64,000 bases of DNA, from positions 1 to 64,000 of the forward strand of contig CAVZBY010000005.1 of the NCBI GenBank assembly GCA_963773685.1, read 5' to 3'. Origin of the DNA: JALHVH01 sp963773685. Its GTDB lineage: Bacteria > Acidobacteriota > Aminicenantia > Aminicenantales > Saccharicenantaceae. This document shows, piece by piece, positions 35,609-44,012 of this stretch. The translations under genes were made by a program, and so were the position numbers. How positions within the stretch are numbered: the first letter of the stretch is position 1; each line of letters starts with the position of its first letter. Below the pieces are notes generated by a model, which had not been told where the DNA came from, did not search any database, and was given only the letters and a program-made list of their open reading frames with translations.

Positions 35609-36892
35609 GTGACCGAGCTCGTCAAGATCGCCCTGGAGACGGCGGTCCCGTCGATCTGGGTCGAAGGGGAGGTCTCGAACTTCCACCGGCACACCTCCGG
35701 CCACGTCTACTTCACGCTCAAGGATGCCCGGAGCCAGCTCCGGGCGGTCATGTTCAGCCACGCGGCGCGGAAGACGATCTTCGACCTCAAGGACGGGCTC
35801 AACGTCGTGTGCCGCGGAAGGCTCAACGTCTACGAGCCGCGGGGCGAATACCAGATCGTCGTCGAGGTCGTCGAGCCCAAAGGCAAGGGGGCCCTCCAGC
35901 TCGCCTTCGAACAGCTCAAGGAGAAGCTCCGGGCCGAGGGGCTTTTCGAGGCGGCCCGCAAGAAACCCCTGCCGCTCCGTCCCCGGACGATCGGGATCGT
36001 GACGTCCCCGCGCGGCGCGGCCATCGCCGACATCCTCCGGATCCTCGAGCGCCGCTACGCGCGGCTCCGGATCGTCATCTACCCGGCCAAGGTCCAGGGG
36101 GAGGGGGCGGCCGAGGAGATCGTCGAGGGCATCGATCATCTCGGATCGATGGGCGGGATCGACGTCATGATCGTCGGCCGGGGCGGCGGCTCCATCGAGG
36201 ATCTCTGGGCGTTCAACGAGGAAAAGGTCGCCCGGGCCATCTGCCGGTGCCCCGTGCCCGTCATCGCGGCCGTCGGCCACGAGGTCGACTTCACCATCGC
36301 CGATTTCGTGGCGGACATCCGCGCCTCGACCCCCTCGGCGGCGGCCGAGATGGTCATCGAGAAGGAGGCGGCTTTCGCCGAGCGCATCGCCGGCCTCGCC
36401 GAGCGCGCGACCCGGGCCGTGAAATATTCCCTCCAGGAGACCGAGAACCGGGTGGCGGAGCTGGCCGGGCGCCGCGTCTTCGAGGGCTTCCGGATCCGTC
36501 TCCTCAATCTGGGCCAGCGCGTGGACGATCTCGAAAGCCGGGCCGCGAAGGTCCTCCGGGCCGGGCGGCAGGACCTGGCCGAGCGGCGCGCGGCCGCGGC
36601 CCTCGCCGCCGAACGCCTGCGGAACCTCGTGACGGCGCGTCTCCGGGAGCTCGGCGCCCGCTGGGACAGCCTGTCGGTCGGATTGCACGCCCACAGCCCC
36701 CTGAATATATTGGGAAAGGGGTACACGCTCTGCTGGAGGGAAGAGGGCTTCCGGCTCCTCCGCGCGCCCTCCGAAGTGGGGCCCGGCGAGGGGGTCGTCG
36801 TATCCTTCGCCCGGGGCGAGCTGGCCTGCGAGGTCAAGCGCGTCGACGCCGACAGGACCATCGAATCCAGGCTGGAGAAGGAGGGCTCATGA
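35609..36892 (+). CDS. xseA: exodeoxyribonuclease VII large subunit (start uncertain)
   Basis: Catalytic subunit of the nuclease that trims single-stranded DNA ends. It has an N-terminal OB-fold (VEGEVSNFHRHTSGHVYFTLKD), catalytic core motifs (RPRTIGIVTSPRGAAIADIL, IVGRGGGSIEDLW, AVGHEVDFTIADFVAD), a long coiled coil and the ending LGKGYTL. Coordinates start at the first canonical codon (GTG 35609), giving 427 aa, but this cuts the first strand of the OB-fold. In-frame DTVYSVSQ just upstream matches the usual XseA N-terminus. The only sensible start before it is a CTG at 35573, 1 nt after the ymdB stop. The stop overlaps xseB in ATGA. Confidence 0.93.
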   Translation: MTELVKIALETAVPSIWVEGEVSNFHRHTSGHVYFTLKDARSQLRAVMFSHAARKTIFDLKDGLNVVCRGRLNVYEPRGEYQIVVEVVEPKGKGALQLAFEQLKEKLRAEGLFEAARKKPLPLRPRTIGIVTSPRGAAIADILRILERRYARLRIVIYPAKVQGEGAAEEIVEGIDHLGSMGGIDVMIVGRGGGSIEDLWAFNEEKVARAICRCPVPVIAAVGHEVDFTIADFVADIRASTPSAAAEMVIEKEAAFAERIAGLAERATRAVKYSLQETENRVAELAGRRVFEGFRIRLLNLGQRVDDLESRAAKVLRAGRQDLAERRAAAALAAERLRNLVTARLRELGARWDSLSVGLHAHSPLNILGKGYTLCWREEGFRLLRAPSEVGPGEGVVVSFARGELACEVKRVDADRTIESRLEKEGS

Positions 36893-37260
36893 CGAACACC
36901 GGCTTCGAAAAGGCGCTGGCCGACCTCGAAGAGGTCGTCGCGAAGCTCGAGAAGGGCGGGACGCCCCTCAACGAATCCCTGGCCCTCTTCGAGAAGGGCG
37001 TCAAGCTGGCCCGGTTCCTCCGCGCCGAGCTGGACAAGGCCGAACGCAAGGTCGAGATCCTCCTCAAGGACGAGAAGGGCGCCGTCCATGCCGAGGACTT
37101 CGAGCTCGGGGAGGAGGGCGAGGAGACCCGGCCCGCGGCCAAAGCGAAGCCCAGGACCCGGCCCAAGGTCGAGGTCGAAAAGGAAGGCGGCGCCGGCGCG
37201 GACGATGATGCCGGCGATGACGCCGACGACACGGACGACAAGGGAGGGAAGCTCTTTTAG
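36889..37260 (+). CDS. xseB: exodeoxyribonuclease VII small subunit with acidic tail
   Basis: Small subunit of exonuclease VII. Residues 1-75 form the standard helical hairpin (FEKALADLEEVVAKLEKGG, SLALFEKGVKLARFL). Unlike the usual 75-85 aa protein, this one is 123 aa, with a Lys/Pro segment (AAKAKPRTRPKVE) and an Asp-rich tail (DDDAGDDADDTDD). Its start overlaps the xseA stop by 4 nt and the prenyl synthase starts 6 nt after it. Confidence 0.9.
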   Translation: MTNTGFEKALADLEEVVAKLEKGGTPLNESLALFEKGVKLARFLRAELDKAERKVEILLKDEKGAVHAEDFELGEEGEETRPAAKAKPRTRPKVEVEKEGGAGADDDAGDDADDTDDKGGKLF

Positions 37261-37266
37261 CCGGCC

Positions 37267-38124
37267 ATGGGACGCTTGAACGCGACGGCATCCTTTGCCG
37301 CCATGAAGACGGATATCGAGGCCGAACTCGACCGCCTGCTCGCGGGCGATTCGCGCCTGTACGAGGCCCTGCGCTACGCGGTCCTCGGCGGGGGGAAGCG
37401 GTTCCGGCCGCTCCTTCTTCTCTCGGCCGGCGAAGCCTTCGGCGGGGAACGGAAGACGCTTCTCCCGTTCGCCTGCGCCGTCGAGCTCATCCATGCCTAC
37501 TCGCTCGTGCACGACGACCTTCCCTGCATGGACAACGACGCTGTCCGGCGCGGGAAGCCTTCCTGCCACAAGGCGTTCGGGGAGACCGGCGCTCTTCTTG
37601 CGGGGGACGGCCTGTTGACCCTGGCGTTCGAGGTCCTCGCGGACGCGCCGGCGGGGGCTGCGCGGTCCGGGCGCAAGGACCGGGCCGTCCGGAGCATCGC
37701 CGAGGCCGCGGGGGTCAAGGGCATGATCGCCGGCCAGTGGCTGGACGTCGCTTTTGACCCGGCCCGGGCCGACGAGACGTCGCTCCTCGAGCTTCTGTCC
37801 TTGAAGACAGGCGCCCTCATTCTGGCCTCGGTCCGGGCCGGGGCGATCATGGGCGGGGCGCCGGCCCGCGTCCTTCCGGAGATCGATCGCTACGGCCGCG
37901 GCGTCGGCCTCGCCTTCCAGCTCCGGGACGACCTGTGCGACGCGAAGAAGAGGATCGAGGGAAGGGCCGGGACCCGGCCGAACGCGGCGGTCCTGTTAGG
38001 TCCCGAGGGGGCGAGGGCGCGGCTTCGCGGGGCCGTCGACGACGCCCTCGCCGCACTCGACGACGCCGGCGTTCGCTCCGCGGAGCTCCGGGCCCTGGCC
38101 TCGGGCCTTTGCGTGCCGGATTAA
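37267..38124 (+). CDS. ispA: short-chain polyprenyl diphosphate synthase (FPP/GGPP synthase)
   Basis: Condenses IPP with allylic diphosphates to farnesyl or geranylgeranyl diphosphate. The 285-aa protein has GGGKRFRPLL, the first Asp-rich motif HDDLPCMDND, KGMIAGQWLDVAF, and the second Asp-rich motif QLRDDLCD. The bacterial two-residue insertion in the first motif (DDxxxxD) is present. Chain length cannot be set by eye. It lies in the xseA-xseB-ispA-dxs order found in many bacteria. Confidence 0.93.
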   Translation: MGRLNATASFAAMKTDIEAELDRLLAGDSRLYEALRYAVLGGGKRFRPLLLLSAGEAFGGERKTLLPFACAVELIHAYSLVHDDLPCMDNDAVRRGKPSCHKAFGETGALLAGDGLLTLAFEVLADAPAGAARSGRKDRAVRSIAEAAGVKGMIAGQWLDVAFDPARADETSLLELLSLKTGALILASVRAGAIMGGAPARVLPEIDRYGRGVGLAFQLRDDLCDAKKRIEGRAGTRPNAAVLLGPEGARARLRGAVDDALAALDDAGVRSAELRALASGLCVPD

Positions 38125-38133
38125 GATGTCATC

Positions 38134-40005
38134 ATGAGCCGAATATTGGATACCATCGCTCGGCCGGAAGATATCCGGAAGCTTTCCATGCCGGACCTCC
38201 AGCGGCTGGCGACCGAGATCCGGGCCGAGATCGTCTCCACGGTCGCCAGGAACGGCGGCCACCTGGCCTCGAACCTCGGGGTCGTCGAGCTGACCCTGGC
38301 CCTGCACTATGTCTTCGATTCGCCCCGGGACAAGTTCATCTGGGACGTCGGCCACCAGTGCTACACCCATAAGATCCTTACCGGGCGGCGGGAGCGGTTC
38401 CGCGGCCTCCGGCTCTTCGACGGGCTCCTCGGGTTCCCCTCCCGGGAGGAGAGCCCGCACGACGCCTATAACACCGGCCATGCCTCGACGGCGCTCTCGG
38501 CCGCCCTGGGCATGGCGGTGGCCCGCGACAGGAAGAAGGAGGATTTCCACGTCGTCGCCGTCGTGGGCGACGGAAGCCTGACCGGAGGCGCGGCCCTCGA
38601 GGCCCTCAACCAGATCGGTCACATGCGGGAGCGGCTGATCATCGTCCTCAATTACAACGAGATGTCGATCTCGGCCAATGTCGGCGCCTGGTCCAAGTAC
38701 CTGTCCTACCTGGCCTCGGGCCAGCATTACCTCAAGATGAAGGACCAGGCCAAGTCCATCCTCAAGAGCATTCCCAAGGTCGGCTGGCCCCTCATCAAAG
38801 CCGGCCGGGCCTTCGAGGAGCTCGTCAAGAAGACGTTCTTTCCCGCCCTCGTCTTCGAGGAGCTCGGGATCCGGTATATCGGGCCCGTTCAGGGCCACAG
38901 CCTCCCCTCTCTCATCGAGGTCTTCGAGCAAGCCAAAGGCTACGAGGGCCCCATCATGCTCCACTGCGTCACGCAGAAGGGGCGCGGCTATGCCCCGGCC
39001 CAGAACAATCCCGAGCGCTTTCACGGCGCCGGTCCGTTCGACGTGGCGACCGGCGAGCCGAAGAACCATGAGAAGGCCCGGACCTATTCGTCGGTCTTCG
39101 GCGAGGCCGTGCTCGCCGAGGCCGAGGCCGATCCCCGGATCCTGTCCGTCACGGCGGCCATGACCGAAGGGACGGGGCTTCACGAGTTCGCCGCGAAGTA
39201 CCCCGCGCGGGCGTTCGACGTCGGCATCGCCGAACAACACGCCGTCATCTTCGCCGCGGGCCTGGCGGTCTCGGGCCTCAAGCCGATCGTCGCCATCTAC
39301 TCGACGTTCCTCCAGCGGGCCTACGACCAGGTCTATCACGACGTCTGCCTGCAGGACCTCCCCGTCGTCTTCGCCCTGGACCGGTCGGGGATCGTCCCGG
39401 ACGACGGGCCGACCCACCAGGGGATCAACGACATCGCCTACCTGCGGCACTTGCCGAACATCGTCCTGATGGCTCCGAGGGACGAGAACGAGCTCCGGGA
39501 CATGATCCATTCCGCCTTCCGCTACGGCCATCCGACGGCCGTCCGCTTTCCCAAAGGGCGCGGCCCCGGCGTGCCCCTGAACGCGGAGCCCCGGGAGCTC
39601 CCGCTCGGGAAGAGCGAGCTCCTCAAGGAAGGGAAGGACCTCATCTTCGCCCTCGGGAGCATGGTCGGCCCCGCCCTCGAGGCGGCCCGCGAGCTCGAGA
39701 AGGAGGGCCTCTCGTTCGCGGTCGTCGACGCCCGATTCGTCAAGCCTCTCGACGAAGAGACGGTCCTCCGCTTCGCCGGGCCGGGCCGCGTCATCGTCAC
39801 CGCCGAGGAGGGCGTCGTCGCCGGCGGATTCGGGAGCGCCGTCCGCGAGCTCCTCGACCGGGAGAGGAGGTTCGACGTCAGGTTCCTCGCCCTCGGCCTG
39901 CCGCTCGAGGTCTACCCTTGCGGCAAATCCGGGCAGATCAAGGCGCTGCTCGGGCTCGACGTCCCTGGGCTGGTCAAGAGGATCAGGGAGTTCTGCGCAA
40001 AGTAG
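38134..40005 (+). CDS. dxs: 1-deoxy-D-xylulose-5-phosphate synthase
   Basis: Thiamine-diphosphate enzyme that makes DXP from pyruvate and glyceraldehyde 3-phosphate, the entry step of the MEP isoprenoid pathway. The 623-aa length is typical. Motifs: GGHLASNLGVVELTLALH, WDVGHQCYTHKILTGR, the ThDP motif GDGSLTGGAALEALN, RPIRFDVGIAEQHA-type sequence (here ARAFDVGIAEQHAV), and DRSGIVPDDGPTHQG. It ends the xseA-to-dxs run; a repeat block separates it from tlyA. Confidence 0.96.
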   Translation: MSRILDTIARPEDIRKLSMPDLQRLATEIRAEIVSTVARNGGHLASNLGVVELTLALHYVFDSPRDKFIWDVGHQCYTHKILTGRRERFRGLRLFDGLLGFPSREESPHDAYNTGHASTALSAALGMAVARDRKKEDFHVVAVVGDGSLTGGAALEALNQIGHMRERLIIVLNYNEMSISANVGAWSKYLSYLASGQHYLKMKDQAKSILKSIPKVGWPLIKAGRAFEELVKKTFFPALVFEELGIRYIGPVQGHSLPSLIEVFEQAKGYEGPIMLHCVTQKGRGYAPAQNNPERFHGAGPFDVATGEPKNHEKARTYSSVFGEAVLAEAEADPRILSVTAAMTEGTGLHEFAAKYPARAFDVGIAEQHAVIFAAGLAVSGLKPIVAIYSTFLQRAYDQVYHDVCLQDLPVVFALDRSGIVPDDGPTHQGINDIAYLRHLPNIVLMAPRDENELRDMIHSAFRYGHPTAVRFPKGRGPGVPLNAEPRELPLGKSELLKEGKDLIFALGSMVGPALEAARELEKEGLSFAVVDARFVKPLDEETVLRFAGPGRVIVTAEEGVVAGGFGSAVRELLDRERRFDVRFLALGLPLEVYPCGKSGQIKALLGLDVPGLVKRIREFCAK

Positions 40006-40276
40006 CCGCAGGCTTCAGCCTGCGTTAAGGATCCGGATGCGGGAAGACGCGGCCTAAAGGCCGCGGCTACACGCCGGAGGAAGACTCAGGCTGAAGCCTG
40101 AGGCTACAATAAGAACGGGCACCGGGTGCGTCCACGGATCTGTAACGGCGCCCGGATGCGGCCTCGAGTTTTGTAGCCGCAGGTTTTAGCCTGCGTTAGG
40201 GATTCGGACGCGGTAAGACGCAGCCTAAAGGCTGCGGCTACACGCCGGAGGAAGCCTCAGGCTAAAGGCTGGGGCT
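40004..40276. repeat. two copies of a 105-bp three-hairpin element (family A)
   Basis: Copy 1 (about 40004-40108) and copy 2 (about 40172-40277) each hold three stem-loops in the same order: GCCGCAGGCT..AGCCTGCG, CGCGGCCTAAAGGCCGCGGCTACA (or the AGCCT/AGGCT version), and CTCAGGCT..AGCCTGAGGCTACA. Copy 2 differs at many stem positions but keeps most pairings. A third copy with AACCT/AGGTT in the middle stem is at 47058-47150. The block separates dxs from tlyA; the 330-bp gap contains no gene. Confidence 0.85.
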
Positions 40277-40334
40277 ACAAGAGGAGACGCGTCGATGCGC
40301 CAGGGGATGGAAGACGGAGGCGAGCCGGGACGAC

Positions 40335-41120
40335 ATGAAAGAGCGGGCCGACAAGTTGCTGGTCGATAGAGGCCTCGCGCCGAGCCTCGAAAGAGCGCGC
40401 GCCCTGCTCATGGCGGGGCTCGTTTCGAGCGGCGGAGAGCGCGTCACCAAGGCCGGGATGCTCCTGGACGTCGACAGGAAGCTCGAGGTCAAGGCCCCAC
40501 AGCCCTTCGTCAGCCGCGCCGGCGCCAAGCTCGCTCAGGCCCTCGACGCTTTCGGCATCGATCCGGGCGGCAAGACGGCGGCCGATATCGGGGCGTCGAC
40601 CGGCGGCTTCACGGATTGCCTCCTCGACCGAGGCGCCCGCCTGGTCTACGCGGTGGACGTGGATACGAAACAGCTCGATTGGAAGCTCCGCGGCGATCCG
40701 CGCGTCGTCCTTGTCGAAAAGAACGCCCGTTCGCTCGTCCCGGCCGACTTTCCGCGCGCTCCGAAGATCGTCTCCATGGACGTCTCGTTCATCTCCGTGC
40801 TGAAGATCCTCCCCGCCCTCAAGGCGGTCCTCGCTCCCGGAGGCGTTCTCGTGGTCCTCATCAAGCCGCAGTTCGAGGCCCTGCCGTCCAAGGTGGGGAA
40901 GGGGGGCATCGTCCGGGACCCGGCCGTCCGGGCGGAGGTCCTCGAAAGGGTCATCCGGGGGGCGGAGGAATCGGGCTTCGTCCTCGGCGGTCTCGTCCGG
41001 AGCGCGACGCGGGGACGAACGGGGAACGTCGAGTTCCTCGCCCGCTTTTCACGGAAAGGCGCCGGGCCCGGGCCGGAAGCCCTGGCGGCGCTCATCAGGG
41101 AGGTCGTCACCGATGAATAA
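40335..41120 (+). CDS. tlyA: TlyA family rRNA (cytidine-2'-O)-methyltransferase
   Basis: A 261-aa protein with an N-terminal S4 RNA-binding domain (KERADKLLVDRGLAPSLERA) and a C-terminal FtsJ-like SAM-dependent methyltransferase with the motif AADIGASTGGFTDCLLD and the lysine-containing LIKPQFEALPSKVGKGG. Homologues methylate 16S and/or 23S rRNA; some are reported as haemolysins. The ribosome site is GGAGGCGAG. Its stop overlaps the nadK start by 8 nt. Confidence 0.93.
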   Translation: MKERADKLLVDRGLAPSLERARALLMAGLVSSGGERVTKAGMLLDVDRKLEVKAPQPFVSRAGAKLAQALDAFGIDPGGKTAADIGASTGGFTDCLLDRGARLVYAVDVDTKQLDWKLRGDPRVVLVEKNARSLVPADFPRAPKIVSMDVSFISVLKILPALKAVLAPGGVLVVLIKPQFEALPSKVGKGGIVRDPAVRAEVLERVIRGAEESGFVLGGLVRSATRGRTGNVEFLARFSRKGAGPGPEALAALIREVVTDE

Positions 41121-41961
41121 GATCCGCAGGGTCGGTTTCGTCATCAAGCCGCACGCCCCGGGCGTCGCGGACATCCTCCGGGACCTGGTCGGGTTCCTGG
41201 AGGGCCGCGGCGTCGCCTGCGTCCTCGAGGGCGCCGCGGCGGAAAAGCTCGGCCGGCGGGGAGGCGTCCCCCGAGGCAAGCTCCCTCTGAGAGCGGACCT
41301 CGTCGTCGTCCTCGGCGGCGATGGGACCCTTCTCAGCATCGCTCCGCCCGCGGCCGTCGCGGACGTCCCCGTGATGGGCGTCAACCTCGGCCGCCTCGGA
41401 TTCCTGACCGAGATCCCCGTCGCCGAGGCCCTTCCGATGCTCGAGGCTTTGCTCGGCGGCGCGGACGGTTACGTCGGGAAGAGGCGGTTCATCCAGGCGC
41501 GCCGCGGCCGGGCGGTCCACCACTGCCTCAATGACGTCGTCATCAACAAAGGGGCCCTGGCCCGGATGATCCAGATCGCCATCCGCATCGACGGGCACGA
41601 GGTCGCGGTCCTCAAGGGCGACGGCCTCGTCGTCTCGACGCCGACCGGCTCGACGGCCTATTCTCTCTCGGCGGGCGGGCCCATCGTCCATCCCAACGTC
41701 CCGGCCCTCGTCCTGTCCCCGATCTGCCCGCATACGCTGACCTTCCGGCCGATGGTCGTCGCGGCGGATTCGGTCATCGGGCTCCGCCTGCTGACCGACG
41801 GCGAGGAGGTCTATATGAGCCTCGACGGCCAGCGCGGCGCTCCCCTCGAAGAGGGCGACGAGATCACGGTCCGCTCCTCGCCCCTCGAGCTCAGGCTCGT
41901 CTCGTCGCCCGCCCGCGGCTATTTCGACGTGGTCAAGGAGAAGCTCGGCTGGGCGGAGTAG
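41113..41961 (+). CDS. nadK: NAD kinase
   Basis: Phosphorylates NAD to NADP. The 282-aa protein shows the NAD-kinase signatures GGDGTLLSIAP, MGVNLGRLGFLTEI, the catalytic region GDGLVVSTPTGSTAYSLSAGGP, and the late SPICPHTLTFRPMV. Its ATG overlaps tlyA, a common tlyA-nadK pairing. After the stop comes the glgA promoter. Confidence 0.96.
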   Translation: MNKIRRVGFVIKPHAPGVADILRDLVGFLEGRGVACVLEGAAAEKLGRRGGVPRGKLPLRADLVVVLGGDGTLLSIAPPAAVADVPVMGVNLGRLGFLTEIPVAEALPMLEALLGGADGYVGKRRFIQARRGRAVHHCLNDVVINKGALARMIQIAIRIDGHEVAVLKGDGLVVSTPTGSTAYSLSAGGPIVHPNVPALVLSPICPHTLTFRPMVVAADSVIGLRLLTDGEEVYMSLDGQRGAPLEEGDEITVRSSPLELRLVSSPARGYFDVVKEKLGWAE

Positions 41962-41979
41962 GCGCCGTCGCCTGCCAAA

Positions 41980-42008
41980 TTGACATTTCCGCCCGTCGCC
42001 CGTATCAT
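41980..42008 (+). promoter_or_regulatory. sigma70-type promoter of glgA (leaderless)
   Basis: Perfect TTGACA (41980-41985), 17-bp spacer, TATCAT (42003-42008). The GTG start codon of glgA begins at 42015, exactly 6 nt after the -10 box, so the mRNA should start on the start codon. Confidence 0.75.
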
Positions 42009-42014
42009 CGGGCC

Positions 42015-43502
42015 GTGAGGACGAAGCGGAAGCTCCGCGTTGCCTTCGTAACCCCCGAGGTTGCGCCCTATGCCAAGTCCGGGGAGCTGGCCGACGTCGC
42101 GGCATCCCTGCCCAAGGCCCTCGCCGCGCGCGGGGTCGAAGTCTCCCTGTACATGCCCCTGTACCGCCAGCCCGGCGTCGATTCCCTGTCGAAGGTGCCC
42201 GTCCTCGCGAATCTTGCCGTTCCCGTCGGCCGCGACAAGGTCCGGGCCGCCGTTCACCGGGCCGAGCTCGGCTGGGCCGACCTCTACCTCATCGATTGCC
42301 CCCGGTATTTCCATCGGGAGCACATCTACGGCCCGTCCAAGGGCGCCTACCTCGACAACGATGAGCGCTTTGCGTTCTTCAGCCGGGCGGTCCTGGAATA
42401 CATGTCCCGCGCCCGGACGGCTCCCGACATCATCCACTGCAACAATTGGCCCGCCGCCCTCATCCCCGTCCTTCTCAAGACCCGGTACGCGGCGCGGGCG
42501 CTGTTCCGGACGACAGCCTCGGTCCTGACCCTCCACAACGTCGCCTACCAGGGGGAGTTCCCGGCGGATTCCATGTCCCTCGCCGGCCTGACCTGGAACG
42601 ACTTCGCCGCCTGCCGGCTCGCGTTCGACGGGAAGTTCAATTTCCTCAAGGCCGGCGTCCTCTTCGCCGACGCCGTCAACACCGTCAGCCGGGAATACCG
42701 GAAGGAGATCCTTGCCGGCGAGCAGGGGCCGGGCCTTGCCGAGATCCTGAAGAGCCAGGGCCTCGCCCTTCACGCCATCCGCAACGGCATCGACACCGAG
42801 GAATGGGACCCGGGGACCGACCCGTTCATCACGGCCAATTACGGGCCCGCCGCCCCCGACGGGAAGCGGGAATGCCGGCGCGATCTCCTCAAGGAATTCG
42901 GCCTCTCCCTGCCGGAGAGGATGCCGGTCGTCGGGATCTCCTCTTATCTCACCCGGCACAAGGGTTTCGGCCTCCTCCGGGAAGCCGCTCCGGCCCTCCG
43001 GGAGCTCGATTTCGGCCTGGTGGTCCAGGGGCGGGGCGACGAAGCCTACGAGGACGTTTTCCGGGCGCTCCGGGCCGGCCGCCCGGACCGAGTCGCGGTC
43101 CGCTTCGAGATCAGCCCGGCGCTCAGCCATAAGGTTATCGCGGGCTCCGACATCCTTCTCGCGCCGTCCCTCTACGAGCCCTGCGGCCTGACCCAGCTCT
43201 ATGCGTTCCGCTACGGGACGGTGCCCGTCGTCCGGGCGACCGGCGGTCTCCGGGAGACCGTCGAGCCCGTGGGCTCGTCCCCGCCGCTGGGCGACGGCTT
43301 CGTCTTCGACGAATTCACGCCGTTCGCCCTGACGGAAAGCCTGCGGGAGGCCCTGGACCTGTTCGGCCATCCGAAGATCTGGCGCCGGGTCATGGCCGCG
43401 GGCTTCCGCAAGGATTTTTCCTGGGGGCCGTCCGCCGGGAGCTATATCAGGCTCTATACCCGGAGCCTGAATTCGAGGAGAGGAGAGGGCCATGTCCGAT
43501 GA
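42015..43502 (+). CDS. glgA: glycogen/starch synthase (GT5)
   Basis: Transfers glucose from ADP-glucose (or UDP-glucose) to the growing alpha-1,4-glucan. At 495 aa it has the GT5 N-terminal domain (FVTPEVAPYAKSGELADVA), HCNNWPAALIPVLL, THNVAYQGEFP-like TLHNVAYQGEFP, IRNGIDTEEWDP, and the C-terminal active site EPCGLTQLYAFRYGTVPVVRATGGL cut here into EPCGLTQLYAF plus ATGGLRETV. The ADP-glucose-binding KxGGL motif reads KSGEL, with Glu for the second Gly. The GTG start fits the promoter exactly. It overlaps trxA by 11 nt. Confidence 0.93.
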   Translation: MRTKRKLRVAFVTPEVAPYAKSGELADVAASLPKALAARGVEVSLYMPLYRQPGVDSLSKVPVLANLAVPVGRDKVRAAVHRAELGWADLYLIDCPRYFHREHIYGPSKGAYLDNDERFAFFSRAVLEYMSRARTAPDIIHCNNWPAALIPVLLKTRYAARALFRTTASVLTLHNVAYQGEFPADSMSLAGLTWNDFAACRLAFDGKFNFLKAGVLFADAVNTVSREYRKEILAGEQGPGLAEILKSQGLALHAIRNGIDTEEWDPGTDPFITANYGPAAPDGKRECRRDLLKEFGLSLPERMPVVGISSYLTRHKGFGLLREAAPALRELDFGLVVQGRGDEAYEDVFRALRAGRPDRVAVRFEISPALSHKVIAGSDILLAPSLYEPCGLTQLYAFRYGTVPVVRATGGLRETVEPVGSSPPLGDGFVFDEFTPFALTESLREALDLFGHPKIWRRVMAAGFRKDFSWGPSAGSYIRLYTRSLNSRRGEGHVR

Positions 43503-43818
43503 GATCCTGCAGGGCTCGGACGCGACGTTCGAGCAGGACGTGCTGAAGTCCGCGGTCCCCGTGCTCGTCGATTTCTGGGCGCCGTGGTGCGGACCGTGCC
43601 GGATGATCGCCCCGGCGGTCGAGGCCATCGCCGCCGAGCGGGCGGGCAAGCTCAAGGTCGTCAAGCTCAACGTCGACGACAATCCCGCGACGCCGCAGAA
43701 ATACGGCATCATGGGCATCCCGACCCTCATCCTGTTCCTGGGCGGCGAGGTCAAGGAGACGATCGTCGGGGTCGTCCCCAAGGCGACGCTCGATCAGATG
43801 ATCGCCAAGCACGTTTGA
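43492..43818 (+). CDS. trxA: thioredoxin
   Basis: 108-aa thiol-disulfide reductase with the canonical active site FWAPWCGPCRM, the buried Asp and the cis-Pro in GIMGIPTLILF. It has no signal peptide, so it is cytoplasmic. The ATG at 43492 has GGAGAGG just upstream within the end of glgA, and the overlap implies co-translation. Downstream is an A/T-rich gap with the TonB-receptor promoter. Confidence 0.96.
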   Translation: MSDEILQGSDATFEQDVLKSAVPVLVDFWAPWCGPCRMIAPAVEAIAAERAGKLKVVKLNVDDNPATPQKYGIMGIPTLILFLGGEVKETIVGVVPKATLDQMIAKHV

Positions 43819-43858
43819 GCCGCCGCCGCTCCGATTTTTCCAATTTTTTGGAACCCCC

Positions 43859-43888
43859 TTGTATCCGGACCGCCTCTGTTGTTAAAAT
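43859..43888 (+). promoter_or_regulatory. probable promoter of the leader peptide / TonB receptor
   Basis: TTGTAT (43859-43864), 18-bp spacer, TAAAAT (43883-43888), within an A/T-rich stretch that stands out from the genome. An overlapping alternative is TTGTTA with TAAGTA downstream. Either gives a leader of tens of nucleotides before the 23-codon frame at 43941. Confidence 0.45.
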
Positions 43889-43940
43889 CATAAATAATGG
43901 TAAGTATTCTTGCCCCGTTTGACATCGAGAGGAGGTGATA

Positions 43941-44012
43941 ATGGCGGATCTCCCGCGTCATCCGGAGCTCAATGTCTTTTTGGATCCAATCAGCGAAGGA
44001 GGTTTAGAGTGA
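43941..44012 (+). CDS. 23-aa leader peptide coupled to the TonB receptor
   Basis: ATG at 43941 lies 4-6 nt after a very strong AGAGGAGGTGATA site. It opens a 23-codon frame (MADLPRHPELNVFLDPISE, then GGLE) that stops at TGA 44010-44012. The stop overlaps the receptor's GTG start in GTGA (44009-44012), and the receptor's own AAGGAGG (43996-44002) is inside the leader. This is a classic arrangement for translational coupling. There is no run of one amino acid to suggest attenuation. Confidence 0.6.
   Translation: MADLPRHPELNVFLDPISEGGLE

Noticed and set aside
37267..38124. Link between the 4.9-kb isoprenoid-fold gene and this prenyl synthase as one pathway operon
   Set aside because: They are 31 kb apart on opposite strands; any metabolic link is only a guess.
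40004..40276. Possible CRISPR array (regularly recurring short repeats)
   Set aside because: The units are three different palindromic hairpins with diverged copies and irregular spacing, no unique spacers of constant length, and no cas genes in the window.
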